A stretch of 64,000 bases of DNA from Tomitella fengzijianii (GCF_007559025.1 NZ_CP041765.1:1608679-1672678); one strand, 5' to 3'; shown: positions 7,464-17,601, counted from the first letter of the stretch. Program-made: numbers and translations. The notes: generated by a model from the sequence alone, not told the origin.

Positions 7464-8057
7464 TCAGCGGCCCTGCCTGCAGACTCGCTGGAAGTACTCG
7501 TCGCAGCGCGCACGGTCCCAGCCGCGCGACTCGCGCAGGCCTTCGGCGAGCATGGCCAGGTACGGCTCGCCGGGTGGTGAGTGCGGAACCGCCGCGGCGG
7601 CATGCGGTGCGGTGATGGTGAGCATCCGCAGGCCATCGAGGCGGCCGACGTCGACGATGGTCTCGTAGTGTCCGGTCCCGATGACGTGGCGTCCCCCGTG
7701 CAGGCCGGCGAGCACGACCGCCTCGAGTGGATCGTCCGGCTGCGGCACCCGGTGCATCTCCTGGGCCGCGATGTCGACGAACTGACCGACGGTGACCAGG
7801 TAGGCCCGGGCGGGCGTGGGGCCCGCGGTCTCGTGGTCGTAGAAGGCCATGCCGCCGCCCCAGGTCTGCGATTCGCCGGCGAAGTAGATGCGGCCCGGGA
7901 GCGTGACGGCGGTGTCGCGTGCCGGTGGGGTGCGGTCGCGGGCGCCCACGTGGTGCACCTGGCCGCCGACGGGCCGGCCGCCCTCGAGGTAGCACCGCAG
8001 CCGTGCGGCGCTCATGTTCGAGCCGTAGCCGACGTACCAGATCGGATTCCGTGCCAT
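7464..8057 (-). CDS. Gamma-glutamylcyclotransferase-fold protein (often labelled histone deacetylase)
   Basis: A 197-residue protein with the N-terminal VGYGSNMSAARLRCYLEGG motif, the YGSN signature of the GGCT/AIG2 fold that forms the substrate loop in gamma-glutamylcyclotransferases. Actinobacterial members of this subgroup are frequently annotated 'histone deacetylase' without experimental basis. Conserved elements follow: YFAGESQTWGGGMAFYD and AYLVTVGQFVDIAAQEM. The ATG at 8057 is chosen because the first strand begins there; MAAM at 8066 is an alternative. The upstream open frame to 8258 overlaps the divergent FHA-ABC gene and is rejected. The substrate is unknown. Confidence 0.75.
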   Translation of the reverse strand: MARNPIWYVGYGSNMSAARLRCYLEGGRPVGGQVHHVGARDRTPPARDTAVTLPGRIYFAGESQTWGGGMAFYDHETAGPTPARAYLVTVGQFVDIAAQEMHRVPQPDDPLEAVVLAGLHGGRHVIGTGHYETIVDVGRLDGLRMLTITAPHAAAAVPHSPPGEPYLAMLAEGLRESRGWDRARCDEYFQRVCRQGR

Positions 8058-8154
8058 CGCCGCCATTGTGCCCGCAGGCGGCTGTCGCGGGCGCACGGCC
8101 GGGCGCTTTGCTGCGCGTCCTGCGCATCCACCCCGGGTGCAGTGCGGCCGGGCG

Positions 8155-8160
8155 TAAGGT
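8155..8160 (+). promoter_or_regulatory. -10 element, leaderless promoter of FHA-ABC gene
   Basis: TAAGGT ends 6 nt before the ATG at 8167; no ribosome binding site is present. Confidence 0.5.
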
Positions 8161-8166
8161 TCGACC

Positions 8167-10164
8167 ATGGAACCTGGCTCGGGCGACGGGCCGTCCGGTC
8201 CCGAGCGGGTGATCGTGCTCGGCGGGGATCGGGTGCGGATCGGCCGCGGTGCGGACAACGACGTGGTGATGGACGATCTGACCGTCTCCCACCGGCACGC
8301 CGAGCTGCGGCCGCGCCCCGGGGGCGGGTCGCGAATCCGCTACGAGATCGTCGACCTGCACACCGACGGCGGCACCTACCTCAACGGGGGTCCGGTGGAG
8401 AGGGCCGACGTCCGCGACGGCGACGTCATCGGCATCGGGCATGCCACGTTCGTACTCGACGGCACACGTCTGACGGAGTTCGACGACGCGGCCGGGGTGT
8501 GGCTGGAGGTCGAGGGCCTGGTGGTCACCGCCGCCGATGACGGTCACCGCCTGCTGGACTCCGTGTCGTTCCCCGTTCCCGAACGCTGCCTCGTGGGGGT
8601 GATCGGGCCCAGCGGCGCGGGCAAGTCGACGCTGCTCAGCGCCCTCACCGGGCAGTTGGACGCGGACGAGGGGCGCGTGCTGTACGACGGCCGCGACCTG
8701 CACCGCGACTATGCGGAGCTGCGCCAGCGGATCGGTGTGGTGCCGCAGCAGGACATTCTGCACGTGCACCTGCCGTTGCGCCGGGCGCTGGGTTTCGCCG
8801 CGCGCCTGCGATTCTCCCGGGACACCACCGCCGACGAGCGTGACGCCCGGGTGGATGCGGTGATCGCCGCGCTGGGCATTGCCGGACGGGAGGATCAGCG
8901 CATCGTCACGCTCTCCGGCGGCCAGCGCAAGCGCGTCAGCGTCGCGTTGGAGCTGCTCACCAAGCCGTCGCTGCTGCTGCTGGACGAGCCCACCTCGGGG
9001 CTGGACCCGGGCATGGACCGCTCGATGATGATGCTGCTGGCCGGTCTGGCGCACGAGGGGCGCACGGTCATCGTGGTGACGCACAGCGTGCTGAACCTGC
9101 AGTTCTGCGACAGGCTTCTGGTGATGGCGCCGGGCGGCAGGGTGGCGTACTACGGGCCGCCCGAGCAGACCCTGCGTTTCCTCGGCTTCGACTCGTGGCC
9201 GGAGGCGTTCGACGCGTTCCAGAACGACGGCGTGCGCGATTGGGCGGGGGAGTACCGCGCCTCGGAGCTGCACGCCGGCTATGTGAGCGGCCCCGGGGGG
9301 CGTGGCGAGGGGGACGCGATGAGCGCGCCGGCGCGCAGGCTCACGGTGCGTCGGTGGATCGGGCTGGCGCGCACCCTGGTGGCCAGGTACGTGGCGGCGA
9401 TCGCCTCGGATCGGATGTTCCTCGCGATCATGGCGGCACTGCCGATAGTGCTCGGCGCGATGGCGCGGGCGCTGGCGGGACAGGCGCTCGACGCCGAGCA
9501 CACGGTGAACACGGTGCTGATCATCTGCGTCGGCGCGGTGCTGACCGGGACGGCCAATTCGGTGCGCGAGCTGGTCAAGGAGAGACCGATCTACCGCCGC
9601 GAACGCGCAGTGGGGCTGCCGCGGTCCGCCTATCTGACCTCCAAGGTGCTGGTGCTGGGGACGATCAGCGTGGTCCAGGCTCTGGTGCTCACCGCGGTGG
9701 CGGTGGCCGGAGTGCACGTGGATCCGCTGGGGTTCGGCGGCGTGTGGGGGCAGGTGCACCTGGAGTTGCTGATCATCGCGGCGGCGTTGGCGTTCACCGC
9801 GATGATGGGCGGGCTCGTGGTGTCGGCGCTCGTGGGCCGCGAGGAGGTGACGATGCCGCTGCTGGTGCTCATCGCCATCGTGCAGGTGATCTTCTGCGGC
9901 GCGCTGCTGCCGCTGTACTCGATACCCGGGCTGGCGGAGATCTCCTGGTTCGTCCCGGCACGGTGGGCGCTGGGCGCCATGGCCGGCACGCTGCACCTGC
10001 AGGAACTGCTGCCCGGAAAGTTCGGCGACGACCCGCTGTTCGCGTCCGACGTGGGTTCGTGGGTGATGGACCTCGGCATCCTCGCCGCGTTGTCGGTGAC
10101 GGCCGGGGGCGTGGTGTATTGGTTGCTGCGCAGGCAGGAGCCGGCGGTGATGCGGCGCCGATGA
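8167..10164 (+). CDS. FHA domain-containing ABC transporter, ATPase-permease half transporter
   Basis: A 665-residue membrane exporter subunit. An FHA phosphothreonine-binding domain fills roughly residues 15-110 (RIGRGADNDVVMDD, TVSHRHAEL, GGTYLNG). An ABC ATPase follows with Walker A GPSGAGKST, signature LSGGQRKR, Walker B LLLLDEPTSGLD and H-loop VVTH. The C-terminal third is an ABC-2 type permease with about six membrane segments. It resembles mycobacterial Rv1747, which has two FHA domains; this protein has one. In that family Ser/Thr kinases control transport through the FHA domain; the same is inferred here. The substrate is probably lipid or glycolipid. It is preceded by a leaderless promoter. 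Confidence 0.88.
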   Translation: MEPGSGDGPSGPERVIVLGGDRVRIGRGADNDVVMDDLTVSHRHAELRPRPGGGSRIRYEIVDLHTDGGTYLNGGPVERADVRDGDVIGIGHATFVLDGTRLTEFDDAAGVWLEVEGLVVTAADDGHRLLDSVSFPVPERCLVGVIGPSGAGKSTLLSALTGQLDADEGRVLYDGRDLHRDYAELRQRIGVVPQQDILHVHLPLRRALGFAARLRFSRDTTADERDARVDAVIAALGIAGREDQRIVTLSGGQRKRVSVALELLTKPSLLLLDEPTSGLDPGMDRSMMMLLAGLAHEGRTVIVVTHSVLNLQFCDRLLVMAPGGRVAYYGPPEQTLRFLGFDSWPEAFDAFQNDGVRDWAGEYRASELHAGYVSGPGGRGEGDAMSAPARRLTVRRWIGLARTLVARYVAAIASDRMFLAIMAALPIVLGAMARALAGQALDAEHTVNTVLIICVGAVLTGTANSVRELVKERPIYRRERAVGLPRSAYLTSKVLVLGTISVVQALVLTAVAVAGVHVDPLGFGGVWGQVHLELLIIAAALAFTAMMGGLVVSALVGREEVTMPLLVLIAIVQVIFCGALLPLYSIPGLAEISWFVPARWALGAMAGTLHLQELLPGKFGDDPLFASDVGSWVMDLGILAALSVTAGGVVYWLLRRQEPAVMRRR

Positions 10165-10239
10165 CGGCGCGTATCCGGGGGCCACCGAGGGGCGGGGGTG
10201 AATGTGATCGTGACGCCGCTGCAACGGGGCGCAGGGCGA

Positions 10240-10245
10240 TAGGCT
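10240..10245 (+). promoter_or_regulatory. -10 element, leaderless promoter of glsA
   Basis: TAGGCT is followed by CGGCAC and the ATG at 10252. Confidence 0.5.
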
Positions 10246-10251
10246 CGGCAC

Positions 10252-11604
10252 ATGCGATCGCCGATCCACGAGTACCTCACCGAATTGCTGCAATCGTGCG
10301 AGGTCGTCCAGGGCGGCGCGCCCGCGTCCTACATCCCGGAGCTCGCCGAGGCGGACCCGTCGCAGTTCGCGATCGGCCTGTCGGCGGTGGACGGCGCCGT
10401 GTACTGCGCCGGCGACGCGGAGGTGGAGTTCACCATCCAGTCGATCTCCAAGCCGTTCGTCTACGGGTTCGCGCTCGAGGACCTCGGCCCGGAGAAGGTA
10501 TGGGACGCGGTGGACGTGGAGCCCTCGGGGGACGCGTTCAACGAGCTGTCGCTGGAACCGGAGACCGGCCGTCCGATGAACCCGATGATCAATGCCGGCG
10601 CGCTGGCCACCCACGCGCTGCTGCTCCCCGGGGGCGGGGTGGACGCGCGCGTGGAGCGGATCCGTTCCGGATTGTCGGCGCTGGCGGGGCGCGAGCTCGA
10701 GATCGACGAGCAGGTCTACCACTCCGAGATGGAGACCGCGTACCGCAATCGGGCGCTGGCGAACATGCTGCGCAGCGCGGGCAACGTGGACCTGGAGCCG
10801 CTGCAGCTGGTTCGCGGCTACACCCGGCAGTGCGCGGTGCGCGTGACCACCCGCGACCTCGCCATCATGGCCGCCACGCTGTCCAACGGCGGGGTGCAGC
10901 CCTGGACGGGCGAGCGGGTGTTCTCGGCGCGCGTGGTGCGCCAGGTGCTCACCGTCATGACCACTTGCGGCATGTACGACTCGGCGGGCGACTGGCTCTC
11001 CACCGTGGGCATCCCGGCGAAGAGCGGCGTGGGCGGCGGCATCATCGGCGTGCTGCCCGGCCAGGCGGGGATCGCGACGTTCTCGCCGCCGCTGGACACG
11101 CACGGCAACAGCGTGCGCGGGGTCGGCGTGTTCGAGCGGATGACGGAGGACATGGGCCTGCACCTGATGTCGGTCCCGCCGCCTGCGCGCTCGGTGCTCC
11201 GCGACGACGGCGAGATCACGACGGCCGACGGCGGCAGGGTGGGCATCTACGCGCTCCAGGGCGCCATCCAGTTCGCGGGCGCCGAATGGATCGCGCGGCA
11301 CCTCGAGCAGTTCCCGCCGGAGTCGCCCACCGTGGCCTGGGACCTCTCGCGCACCTACTCCGTCAACAAGGTGGCGCGCAGGCTGCTGCTGGAGATCGCG
11401 CGCGGGCTCGAGGACGACGGCCGCACCGTCGTGCTGATCGATCCGGACGGGGTGATCGCGGACCCGGTGATCGGCGACGGGCGGCGGCTGCGCGTGGTGG
11501 ATTCGCTCGCCGGGATCGTCGGCGAGGAGGCGCTGCGCGTGCCTGCCTATTACACGAGCCCCAGCGTGGACACCCCGACGCCCGACGTCACCACGGTCGA
11601 ATAG
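10252..11604 (+). CDS. glsA: Glutaminase with C-terminal STAS domain
   Basis: A 450-residue enzyme hydrolysing glutamine to glutamate and ammonia. Residues 1 to about 305 form the serine-dependent beta-lactamase-like glutaminase core: FTIQSISKPFVYG with the catalytic S-x-x-K, NPMINAGAL, and GIPAKSGVGGGIIGVLPG near the end of the core. Residues 330-435 match a STAS domain (VGIYALQGAIQFAGAEWIA; VAWDLSRTYSVNKVARRLL), which may sense a nucleotide or partner protein. Stand-alone bacterial glutaminases are about 310 residues, so the STAS extension explains the extra length. The ATG at 10252 follows a leaderless promoter, 87 bp after the ABC gene. Confidence 0.93.
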   Translation: MRSPIHEYLTELLQSCEVVQGGAPASYIPELAEADPSQFAIGLSAVDGAVYCAGDAEVEFTIQSISKPFVYGFALEDLGPEKVWDAVDVEPSGDAFNELSLEPETGRPMNPMINAGALATHALLLPGGGVDARVERIRSGLSALAGRELEIDEQVYHSEMETAYRNRALANMLRSAGNVDLEPLQLVRGYTRQCAVRVTTRDLAIMAATLSNGGVQPWTGERVFSARVVRQVLTVMTTCGMYDSAGDWLSTVGIPAKSGVGGGIIGVLPGQAGIATFSPPLDTHGNSVRGVGVFERMTEDMGLHLMSVPPPARSVLRDDGEITTADGGRVGIYALQGAIQFAGAEWIARHLEQFPPESPTVAWDLSRTYSVNKVARRLLLEIARGLEDDGRTVVLIDPDGVIADPVIGDGRRLRVVDSLAGIVGEEALRVPAYYTSPSVDTPTPDVTTVE

Positions 11605-11666
11605 CGGGGAATGGCGAGGGCCTCGGCGGTTTTCGGCAATCGGGCCGGCCGGGCGTGCGCCGTGGG

Positions 11667-11672
11667 TAGCAT
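11667..11672 (+). promoter_or_regulatory. -10 element, leaderless promoter of response regulator
   Basis: TAGCAT, then 7 nt, then the GTG at 11680. This supports the GTG over the upstream ATG at 11611. Confidence 0.5.
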
Positions 11673-11679
11673 CGGCGGC

Positions 11680-12165
11680 GTGAAGTGGAAGCGCGCCGCG
11701 AGGTCCTCTGCCGGCGGTGGACCGCGGCCGGGCCCGGGGGCCGGAGCCGATGGGGCGGGCACCGCGCGCCGCGCCCGCGTGCTGGTCTACAGCAGCGACC
11801 ACACGACGCGCGCCGCGGTCGTGGACGCCATCGGCACCCGGCCGTCGCCCGATCTGCCCGAGGTCTCGTTCCTCGAGGTGGCCACGGCGCCGATGGTGCT
11901 CCGGCACATGGACGCGGGGGGCATCGACGTGGTGGTCCTCGACGGCGAGGCGTCGCCGGCGGGCGGACTGGGGCTCGCGCGTCAGCTCAAGGACGAGATC
12001 GACGAGTGTCCGCCGGTGCTGGTCCTCCTCGGCCGGCGCGCGGACGCGTGGCTGGCGGAATGGTCGCACGCCGAGGCCGCGGTGGTGCACCCGCTGGACC
12101 CGTTCGACGTCGCCGATGCAGCGGTGCGTCTGCTGCGCTCGATGGTCGGTTCCGCCGCCGGTTGA
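11680..12165 (+). CDS. Response-regulator receiver-like protein (Rv3143-type)
   Basis: A 161-residue single-domain receiver-like protein located just before nuoA, as Rv3143 is in M. tuberculosis. The domain starts at ARVLVYSSDHTTRAAVVDAIG and continues with VSFLEVATAPMVLRHMDAGGIDVVVLDGEASPAGGLGLARQLKDEI, where the aspartate of VVLDGE is the expected phosphoacceptor. There is no DNA-binding domain, so it may signal by protein contact, possibly to the adjacent complex I; that is inference from position only. An in-frame ATG at 11611 would add 23 residues with no homology; the GTG has a -10 box in the leaderless position. Confidence 0.8.
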   Translation: MKWKRAARSSAGGGPRPGPGAGADGAGTARRARVLVYSSDHTTRAAVVDAIGTRPSPDLPEVSFLEVATAPMVLRHMDAGGIDVVVLDGEASPAGGLGLARQLKDEIDECPPVLVLLGRRADAWLAEWSHAEAAVVHPLDPFDVADAAVRLLRSMVGSAAG

Positions 12166-12401
12166 GTTCCGCGGTCGCGCTCGTCCGACCTCCTCACACG
12201 CCGTGCCGTGGAAAACGAAACACCTCGGCGGAGTTCGTGAGTAGGGTGAGTCCCAGGTCACACATGAGTCCTGGATCACTCGGCCGATCCGCCCTCCGCG
12301 CAACCCGATGCATGCGGATGCGGATCCGGCGATGATGCGGATCGGGTTGCGGCCCAGGGTTTTCCGGTGCGCCGCGGCGGAGCGAGAGGAGGTGCCGTGC
12401 G

Positions 12402-12779
12402 ATGAACGCATACGTGCCGATCCTCGTGATCGGGGCCATCGCGCTCGCCTTCGCCGTGTTCTCGGTGGGGGTCGCGTCCTTCATCGGCCCGCGGCGCTAC
12501 AACCGGGCCAAGCTCGAGGCCTACGAGTGCGGCATCGACCCCATCTCGCACCAGTCGGGCGAGCCGGGCGCGGCGGCCGGCCAGCGCGTGTCGGTGAAGT
12601 TCTACCTCACGGCGATGCTCTTCATCATCTTCGATATCGAGATCGTGTTCCTCTACCCGTGGGCTGTGCACTTCGACGCGCTCGGGTACTTCGGGCTTGC
12701 CGCGATGGCGTTGTTCATCGTCAACGTCTCGGTGGCGTACGCGTACGAGTGGCGACGCGGGGGTCTGAGATGGGCGTGA
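12402..12779 (+). CDS. nuoA: NADH-quinone oxidoreductase subunit A
   Basis: First gene of a complete complex I operon. It encodes a 125-residue membrane subunit with three transmembrane helices. The conserved loop [13 protein letters not shown] and the second-helix motif [22 protein letters not shown] are diagnostic. NuoA sits at the junction of the peripheral arm and membrane arm near the quinone site. GAGGAGG lies about 6 nt before the ATG. The 236-bp gap upstream holds no gene; TAGGGT at 12242-12247 is a weak -10 candidate for the operon. Confidence 0.97.
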   Translation: MNAYVPILVIGAIALAFAVFSVGVASFIGPRRYNRAKLEAYECGIDPISHQSGEPGAAAGQRVSVKFYLTAMLFIIFDIEIVFLYPWAVHFDALGYFGLAAMALFIVNVSVAYAYEWRRGGLRWA

Positions 12780-12858
12780 TCGGAGCGGCGGGGACGTCGC
12801 GCAGCATCCCGCGGTCGCGGAATGGTATCGGATCGGGCACGGACGGAGGCGTCGGCTG

Positions 12859-13413
12859 ATGGGACTCGAGGAACAGGTGCCCAGCGGGATCCTGCTGTCG
12901 ACCGTCGAGGCGGTGGCGGGCTATGCGCGCAAGGGTTCGCTGTGGCCGGCGACGTTCGGGCTTGCGTGCTGCGCCATCGAGATGATGGGCACCGCCGCCG
13001 GCCGTTTCGACATCGCACGCTTCGGAATGGAGCCGTTCCGCGCGTCGCCCCGGCAGGCGGACCTGATGATCGTCGCCGGGCGGGTCAGCCAGAAGATGGC
13101 CCCGGTGCTCCGGCAGGTGTACGACCAGATGCCCGAGCCCAAGTGGGTGCTGTCGATGGGCGTGTGCGCCTCGTCGGGCGGGATGTTCAACAACTATGCG
13201 ATCGTGCAGGGCGTCGACCACGTGGTTCCCGTCGACATCTACCTGCCGGGTTGCCCGCCGCGCCCCGAGATGCTGCTCAACGCCATCATCACGCTGCACG
13301 AGCAGATCGGCCGGATGCCCTTGGGCGTCAACCGCGAGCAGGCGGTGCGGGCCGCGGAGGAGGCGGCGCTCGCCTCACCCACCACGCTCGAGCTCAAGGG
13401 GATGCTGCGTTGA
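12859..13413 (+). CDS. nuoB: NADH-quinone oxidoreductase subunit B
   Basis: A 184-residue peripheral-arm subunit carrying the terminal [4Fe-4S] cluster N2, which reduces quinone. The cluster ligands are visible in [10 protein letters not shown] (adjacent cysteines), [14 protein letters not shown] and [10 protein letters not shown]. The ATG at 12859 starts [19 protein letters not shown]; 79 bp separate it from nuoA. Its TGA overlaps the TTG start of nuoC. Confidence 0.97.
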   Translation: MGLEEQVPSGILLSTVEAVAGYARKGSLWPATFGLACCAIEMMGTAAGRFDIARFGMEPFRASPRQADLMIVAGRVSQKMAPVLRQVYDQMPEPKWVLSMGVCASSGGMFNNYAIVQGVDHVVPVDIYLPGCPPRPEMLLNAIITLHEQIGRMPLGVNREQAVRAAEEAALASPTTLELKGMLR

Positions 13414-14105
13414 CCGGCGGCCGGCTGCCGGGCGGCGCCACCGGCGGGGGGATCGGGGCGGAGCGGCGCGGCCTGTTCGGCGTGCGCGGCTCCGGCGACA
13501 CCTCCGGCTACGGGCGGCTGGTGCGCAGGGTGCCGGCCCCGCCTGCGGCGGAGCGTCCGTACGGCCGGTGGTTCGACGACGCGGCCGGCGCGCTGGCGGA
13601 GGGGCTGGAGCGACTGGGCGGCGCGTTCGACGACGCGGTGGAGGCCGTGACGACGGAGTTCGGCGAACTGACGCTGTATGTGCGCCGCGACCACCTGCCC
13701 CTGGTGGCGCAACTGCTGCGCGACGACACGGCCCTGCGCTTCGAGCTGTGCCTGGGGGTGTCGGGCGTGCATCACCCGGAGCAGGCGGGGCGCGAGCTGC
13801 ACGCGGTCTACCACCTCCAGTCGATCACGCTGGGCCGGCGGGTGCGCCTGGAGGTGGAGGCGCCGGACGCCGACCCGCACATCCCCACGCTGACGGGCGT
13901 GTACCCGACCACCGACTGGCACGAACGCGAGACCTACGACTTCTTCGGTCTGATCTTCGACGGGCATCCTGCTCTCACCCGGATCGAGATGCCCGACGAC
14001 TGGGAGGGGCACCCGCAGCGCAAGGACTACCCCCTGGGCGGGATCCCCGTCGAGTACCACGGCGCGCAGATTCCGCCGCCCGAGTCGAGGAGGTCCTACA
14101 ACTGA
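13410..14105 (+). CDS. nuoC: NADH-quinone oxidoreductase subunit C
   Basis: A 231-residue peripheral-arm subunit of the 30-kDa family. The signature [40 protein letters not shown] is complete near the C-terminus. The frame is open upstream to 12822 inside nuoB; a TTG at 13410 is chosen because it overlaps the nuoB stop (TTGA) with AAGGGG upstream, the translational-coupling pattern used throughout this operon. The first 50 residues are glycine-rich and poorly conserved. Confidence 0.92.
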   Translation: MTGGRLPGGATGGGIGAERRGLFGVRGSGDTSGYGRLVRRVPAPPAAERPYGRWFDDAAGALAEGLERLGGAFDDAVEAVTTEFGELTLYVRRDHLPLVAQLLRDDTALRFELCLGVSGVHHPEQAGRELHAVYHLQSITLGRRVRLEVEAPDADPHIPTLTGVYPTTDWHERETYDFFGLIFDGHPALTRIEMPDDWEGHPQRKDYPLGGIPVEYHGAQIPPPESRRSYN

Positions 14106-15415
14106 TGGCCGACGGGGCGACCACGCACAGGTCCGGTTCCTTCACCTCCGCGGGCGGGGACTGGGACGAGGTGGCGGACGCGATCCGCGATTCCGGCGAC
14201 GAGCACATCGTGGTGAACATGGGCCCGCAGCACCCGTCCACGCACGGCGTGCTGCGGCTGATCCTCGAGCTCGACGGGGAGACGGTCGTGGAGGCCCGGT
14301 GCGGCGTCGGATATCTGCATACCGGGATCGAGAAGAACCTCGAGTTCCGGAACTGGACGCAGGGCGTCACCTTCGTCACCCGCATGGACTACCTGGCGCC
14401 GTTGTTCAACGAGGCCGCCTACTGCCTGGGGGTGGAGAAGCTCCTCGGCGTCACCGGCGACATCCCGGAGCGCGCGAACGTGCTGCGGGTGCTGCTCATG
14501 GAGCTCAACCGGATCTCCTCGCACATGGTGGCGCTGGGCACCGCGGGCATGGAGATGGGCGCGGTGACGGTGATGATCTTCGGCTTCCGCGAACGCGAGC
14601 TGGTCATGGACGTCTTCGAGGAGATCACCGGGCTGCGGATGAACCACAACTACATCCGTCCCGGCGGCGTCAGCCGCGACATGCCGGAGTCCGCCGTTCC
14701 GCTGATCCGCCGGCTTATCGAGATCCTGCCCGGGAGGATCGACCAGCTGGAGAAGCTGCTCACCGACAACCCCATCTGGCGGGGCCGCAACGAAGGCATC
14801 GGATACCTGGACCTGTCCGGGTGCATGGCGCTCGGTATCACCGGGCCGGTGCTGCGGGCCACGGGGCTGCCGCACGATCTCCGCCGTAGCGAGCCGTATT
14901 GCGGGTACCAGGACTACGAGTTCGAGACGGTCACCGACCGCGGCTGCGACTGCTTCGGCCGGTACCTGATCCGCATCGGCGAGATGCGCGAGTCGCTCAG
15001 GATCATCGAGCAGTGCCTGGACAGGCTGCGGCCGGGGCCGGTGATGATCGAGGACAGGAAGCTGGCCTGGCCCGCCGACCTGCAGGTGGGCGACGACGGC
15101 ATCGGCCAGTCCCGCGAGCACGTGCGGCACATCATGGAGTCGTCGATGGAAGGCTTGATCCACCACTTCAAGCTGGTGACGGAGGGGTTCCGGGTCCCCG
15201 CGGGGCAGGTGTACACGGCGGTGGAATCGCCGCGCGGCGAGCTGGGCGTGCACATGGTCTCCGACGGTGGCACCCGCCCGTACCGGGTGCACTTCCGCGA
15301 CCCGTCGTTCACCAATCTGCAAGCGGTGGCGGCGATGTGCGAGGGCGGCATGGTCTCCGACGTCATCGCGTCCGTCGCCAGCATCGACCCGGTGATGGGG
15401 GGAGTGGACCGATGA
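14105..15415 (+). CDS. nuoD: NADH-quinone oxidoreductase subunit D
   Basis: A 436-residue 49-kDa subunit forming, with NuoB, the quinone pocket. Diagnostic stretches are [26 protein letters not shown] and the C-terminal DPVMGGVDR. The GPQHPSTHG loop carries the conserved quinone-site histidine. The ATG at 14105 overlaps the nuoC TGA by one base. The stop overlaps the nuoE start (ATGA), so C, D and E-F are coupled. Confidence 0.97.
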   Translation: MADGATTHRSGSFTSAGGDWDEVADAIRDSGDEHIVVNMGPQHPSTHGVLRLILELDGETVVEARCGVGYLHTGIEKNLEFRNWTQGVTFVTRMDYLAPLFNEAAYCLGVEKLLGVTGDIPERANVLRVLLMELNRISSHMVALGTAGMEMGAVTVMIFGFRERELVMDVFEEITGLRMNHNYIRPGGVSRDMPESAVPLIRRLIEILPGRIDQLEKLLTDNPIWRGRNEGIGYLDLSGCMALGITGPVLRATGLPHDLRRSEPYCGYQDYEFETVTDRGCDCFGRYLIRIGEMRESLRIIEQCLDRLRPGPVMIEDRKLAWPADLQVGDDGIGQSREHVRHIMESSMEGLIHHFKLVTEGFRVPAGQVYTAVESPRGELGVHMVSDGGTRPYRVHFRDPSFTNLQAVAAMCEGGMVSDVIASVASIDPVMGGVDR

Positions 15416-17601
15416 CGATCCAGCACCGGTCCTACGTGGACCGTTCCGGGGCCGCGGGTTCCGCCCGCGGCGCACCCCCGGGGCGGAGCTCCTACGCCAG
15501 CGGCTCCGCGCCGATCGGGGGGCCGGTGCCCGTCCGCATCGGGCGTGCCGCCACCGAGGACGGCCGGTTGGTCAAGCCGGGCGCGCGCGCGAGCTACGAC
15601 GCGGAGACGCTGCGACGCCTGGACGCGGACGCCGCGACGATCATCGCCCGCTACGCCGACCCGGCCGCCGCGGATCCGGACGGCGGCATCGTGCCCGAGC
15701 GGTCGGCGCTGATCCCGCTGCTGCACCTGGTCCAGTCCGAGGACGGTCACCTCACCCCGGCGGGCATCGAGTTCTGCGCCCGGCACCTGGACCTCGCCAC
15801 CGCGGAGGTCACCGCCGTGGCCAGCTTCTACTCGATGTACCGCCGCAATCCCACCGGCACCCACCTCGTGGGTGTGTGCACCAACGCGCTGTGCGCCACG
15901 CTCGGCGGCGACGAGATCCTCGCGGCGCTGCGGCGGCACCTCGGCGTGGGCGCGGGCCCCGGTGACACCACGGACGACGGCGCCGTCACCGTGGAACCCA
16001 TCGAATGCAACGCCGCCTGCGACTTCGCCCCGGTGGTGATGGTCGATTGGGAGTTCTTCGACGATCAGACGCCCCGGTCGGCCGTGGACCTGGTCGACCG
16101 GCTGCGTGCGGGCGAGACGGTGACGCCGTCGCGCGGGGCCCCGTTGAGCGGGTTCCGCGCCACCTGCCGCACGCTCGCGGGGTTCGCCGACGAACGTCCC
16201 GGCGCGCTCGAGGCGGGCGGCGCCGCGGGGCACGCGTCCGTTGCGGGACTCAGGCTGACCCGCGACGGAGCAGAGCCGGTTACGACGGGACTGGTCCCCG
16301 TGCTCAGCGAGGGGTGGGACGACGACGCCCCCTGGACTCTGGACGGCTACCGGGAGCGCGGAGGGTACGAGGGCCTGCGCGCCGCGCTGGCCATGACGCC
16401 GGACGAGGTCGTCACCGCCGTGAGCGACTCGGGCCTCCGGGGGCGCGGCGGCGCGGGATTCCCCACCGGCCGCAAGTGGTCGTTCATCCCGCAGGGGCCC
16501 GGTCCCGACGGCCGGACCAAGCCGCACTACCTGGTGGTCAACGCCGACGAGTCCGAGCCGGGCACGTGCAAGGACATCCCGATGATGCTCGCCAACCCGC
16601 ATGCGCTGGTGGAGGGCGCCGTCATCTCCTGCTACGCGTTCCGGGCACAGCGCGCGATCATCTACCTGCGCGGCGAGGTGGTGCCGGTGCTGCGCCGCCT
16701 GCGCGCGGCCGTGGACGAGGCCTACGCGGCCGGGTATCTGGGCCGGGACATCCTCGGCAGCGGTTTCGACCTGGAACTGATGGTGCATGCCGGCGCGGGC
16801 GCCTACATCTGCGGCGAGGAGACGGCCCTGCTCGACTCGCTCGAGGGCAAGCGCGGCCAGCCGCGGCTGCGCCCGCCGTTCCCCGCGGTGGAGGGGCTGT
16901 ACGCGTGCCCCACCGTGGTCAACAACGCCGAGTCCATCGCGTCGGTGCCCTCGATCCTGCGCCGCGGCGTCGACTGGTTCCGCTCCATGGGCAGTGAGAA
17001 GTCGCCCGGCTTCACGCTGTACTCGCTGTCCGGCCACGTGGTGCGCCCCGGCCAGTACGAGGCGCCGATGGGGATCACGCTGCGCGAGCTGCTCGACTAC
17101 GCGGGCGGCGTCCGCGCGGGGCACCGGCTCAAGTTCTTCACCCCCGGCGGCTCCTCCACGCCCATCCTCACCGCCGAGCACCTGGACCTGCCGCTGGACT
17201 ACGAGGGCATGGCGGAGGCCGGCTCGATGCTGGGCACCAAGGCGCTGCAGATCTTCGACGACACCACCTGCGTTCTGCGGACCGTTCTGCGCTGGTCCGA
17301 GTTCTACAAGCACGAGTCCTGCGGCAAGTGCACGCCGTGCCGGGAGGGCACCTATTGGCTGGTGCAGCTGATGGAGCGGCTCGAGGACGGGCGCGGCACC
17401 GAGGATGATCTGGACAAGCTGCTGGACCTGTCCGACAACATCCTCGGCCGTGCGTTCTGCGCGCTCGGCGACGGCGCCACCAGTCCCATCACCTCGTCCA
17501 TCCAGTACTTCCGGGACGAGTACATCGCCCACCTCACGCACGGCGGGTGCCCGTTCGACCCGGCCGACGCGACGGTGTTCAGGGGAGGCGATCGCGCATG
17601 A
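15412..17601 (+). CDS. nuoE-nuoF: Fused NADH-quinone oxidoreductase subunits E and F
   Basis: One uninterrupted 729-residue frame holds both subunits of the NADH dehydrogenase module. Residues 1 to about 280 are NuoE, with [2Fe-2S] cluster cysteines C156, C161, C199 and C203. Residues from about 298 on are Nuo[14 protein letters not shown] and [11 protein letters not shown] (FMN/NADH), [19 protein letters not shown], and [4Fe-4S] N3 cysteines C637, C640, C643 and C683. In most bacteria, including mycobacteria, these are two proteins. There is no stop codon between them; a GTG at 16300 (residue 297) just before the NuoF homology has no good ribosome site but could allow internal initiation. 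It starts in overlap with nuoD and ends in overlap with nuoG. Confidence 0.93.
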   Translation: MTIQHRSYVDRSGAAGSARGAPPGRSSYASGSAPIGGPVPVRIGRAATEDGRLVKPGARASYDAETLRRLDADAATIIARYADPAAADPDGGIVPERSALIPLLHLVQSEDGHLTPAGIEFCARHLDLATAEVTAVASFYSMYRRNPTGTHLVGVCTNALCATLGGDEILAALRRHLGVGAGPGDTTDDGAVTVEPIECNAACDFAPVVMVDWEFFDDQTPRSAVDLVDRLRAGETVTPSRGAPLSGFRATCRTLAGFADERPGALEAGGAAGHASVAGLRLTRDGAEPVTTGLVPVLSEGWDDDAPWTLDGYRERGGYEGLRAALAMTPDEVVTAVSDSGLRGRGGAGFPTGRKWSFIPQGPGPDGRTKPHYLVVNADESEPGTCKDIPMMLANPHALVEGAVISCYAFRAQRAIIYLRGEVVPVLRRLRAAVDEAYAAGYLGRDILGSGFDLELMVHAGAGAYICGEETALLDSLEGKRGQPRLRPPFPAVEGLYACPTVVNNAESIASVPSILRRGVDWFRSMGSEKSPGFTLYSLSGHVVRPGQYEAPMGITLRELLDYAGGVRAGHRLKFFTPGGSSTPILTAEHLDLPLDYEGMAEAGSMLGTKALQIFDDTTCVLRTVLRWSEFYKHESCGKCTPCREGTYWLVQLMERLEDGRGTEDDLDKLLDLSDNILGRAFCALGDGATSPITSSIQYFRDEYIAHLTHGGCPFDPADATVFRGGDRA

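Noticed and set aside
7429-12411. A 1660-codon open frame on the minus strand opposite the ABC, glutaminase and regulator genes
   Set aside because: It runs antisense to clearly coding genes, has Arg/His/Pro-rich low-complexity translation and no motif. It is a GC-driven shadow.
16240-16310. Separate nuoE and nuoF genes
   Set aside because: No stop codon in frame between them; a TGA at 16256 is in another frame. The fusion is what the sequence shows.
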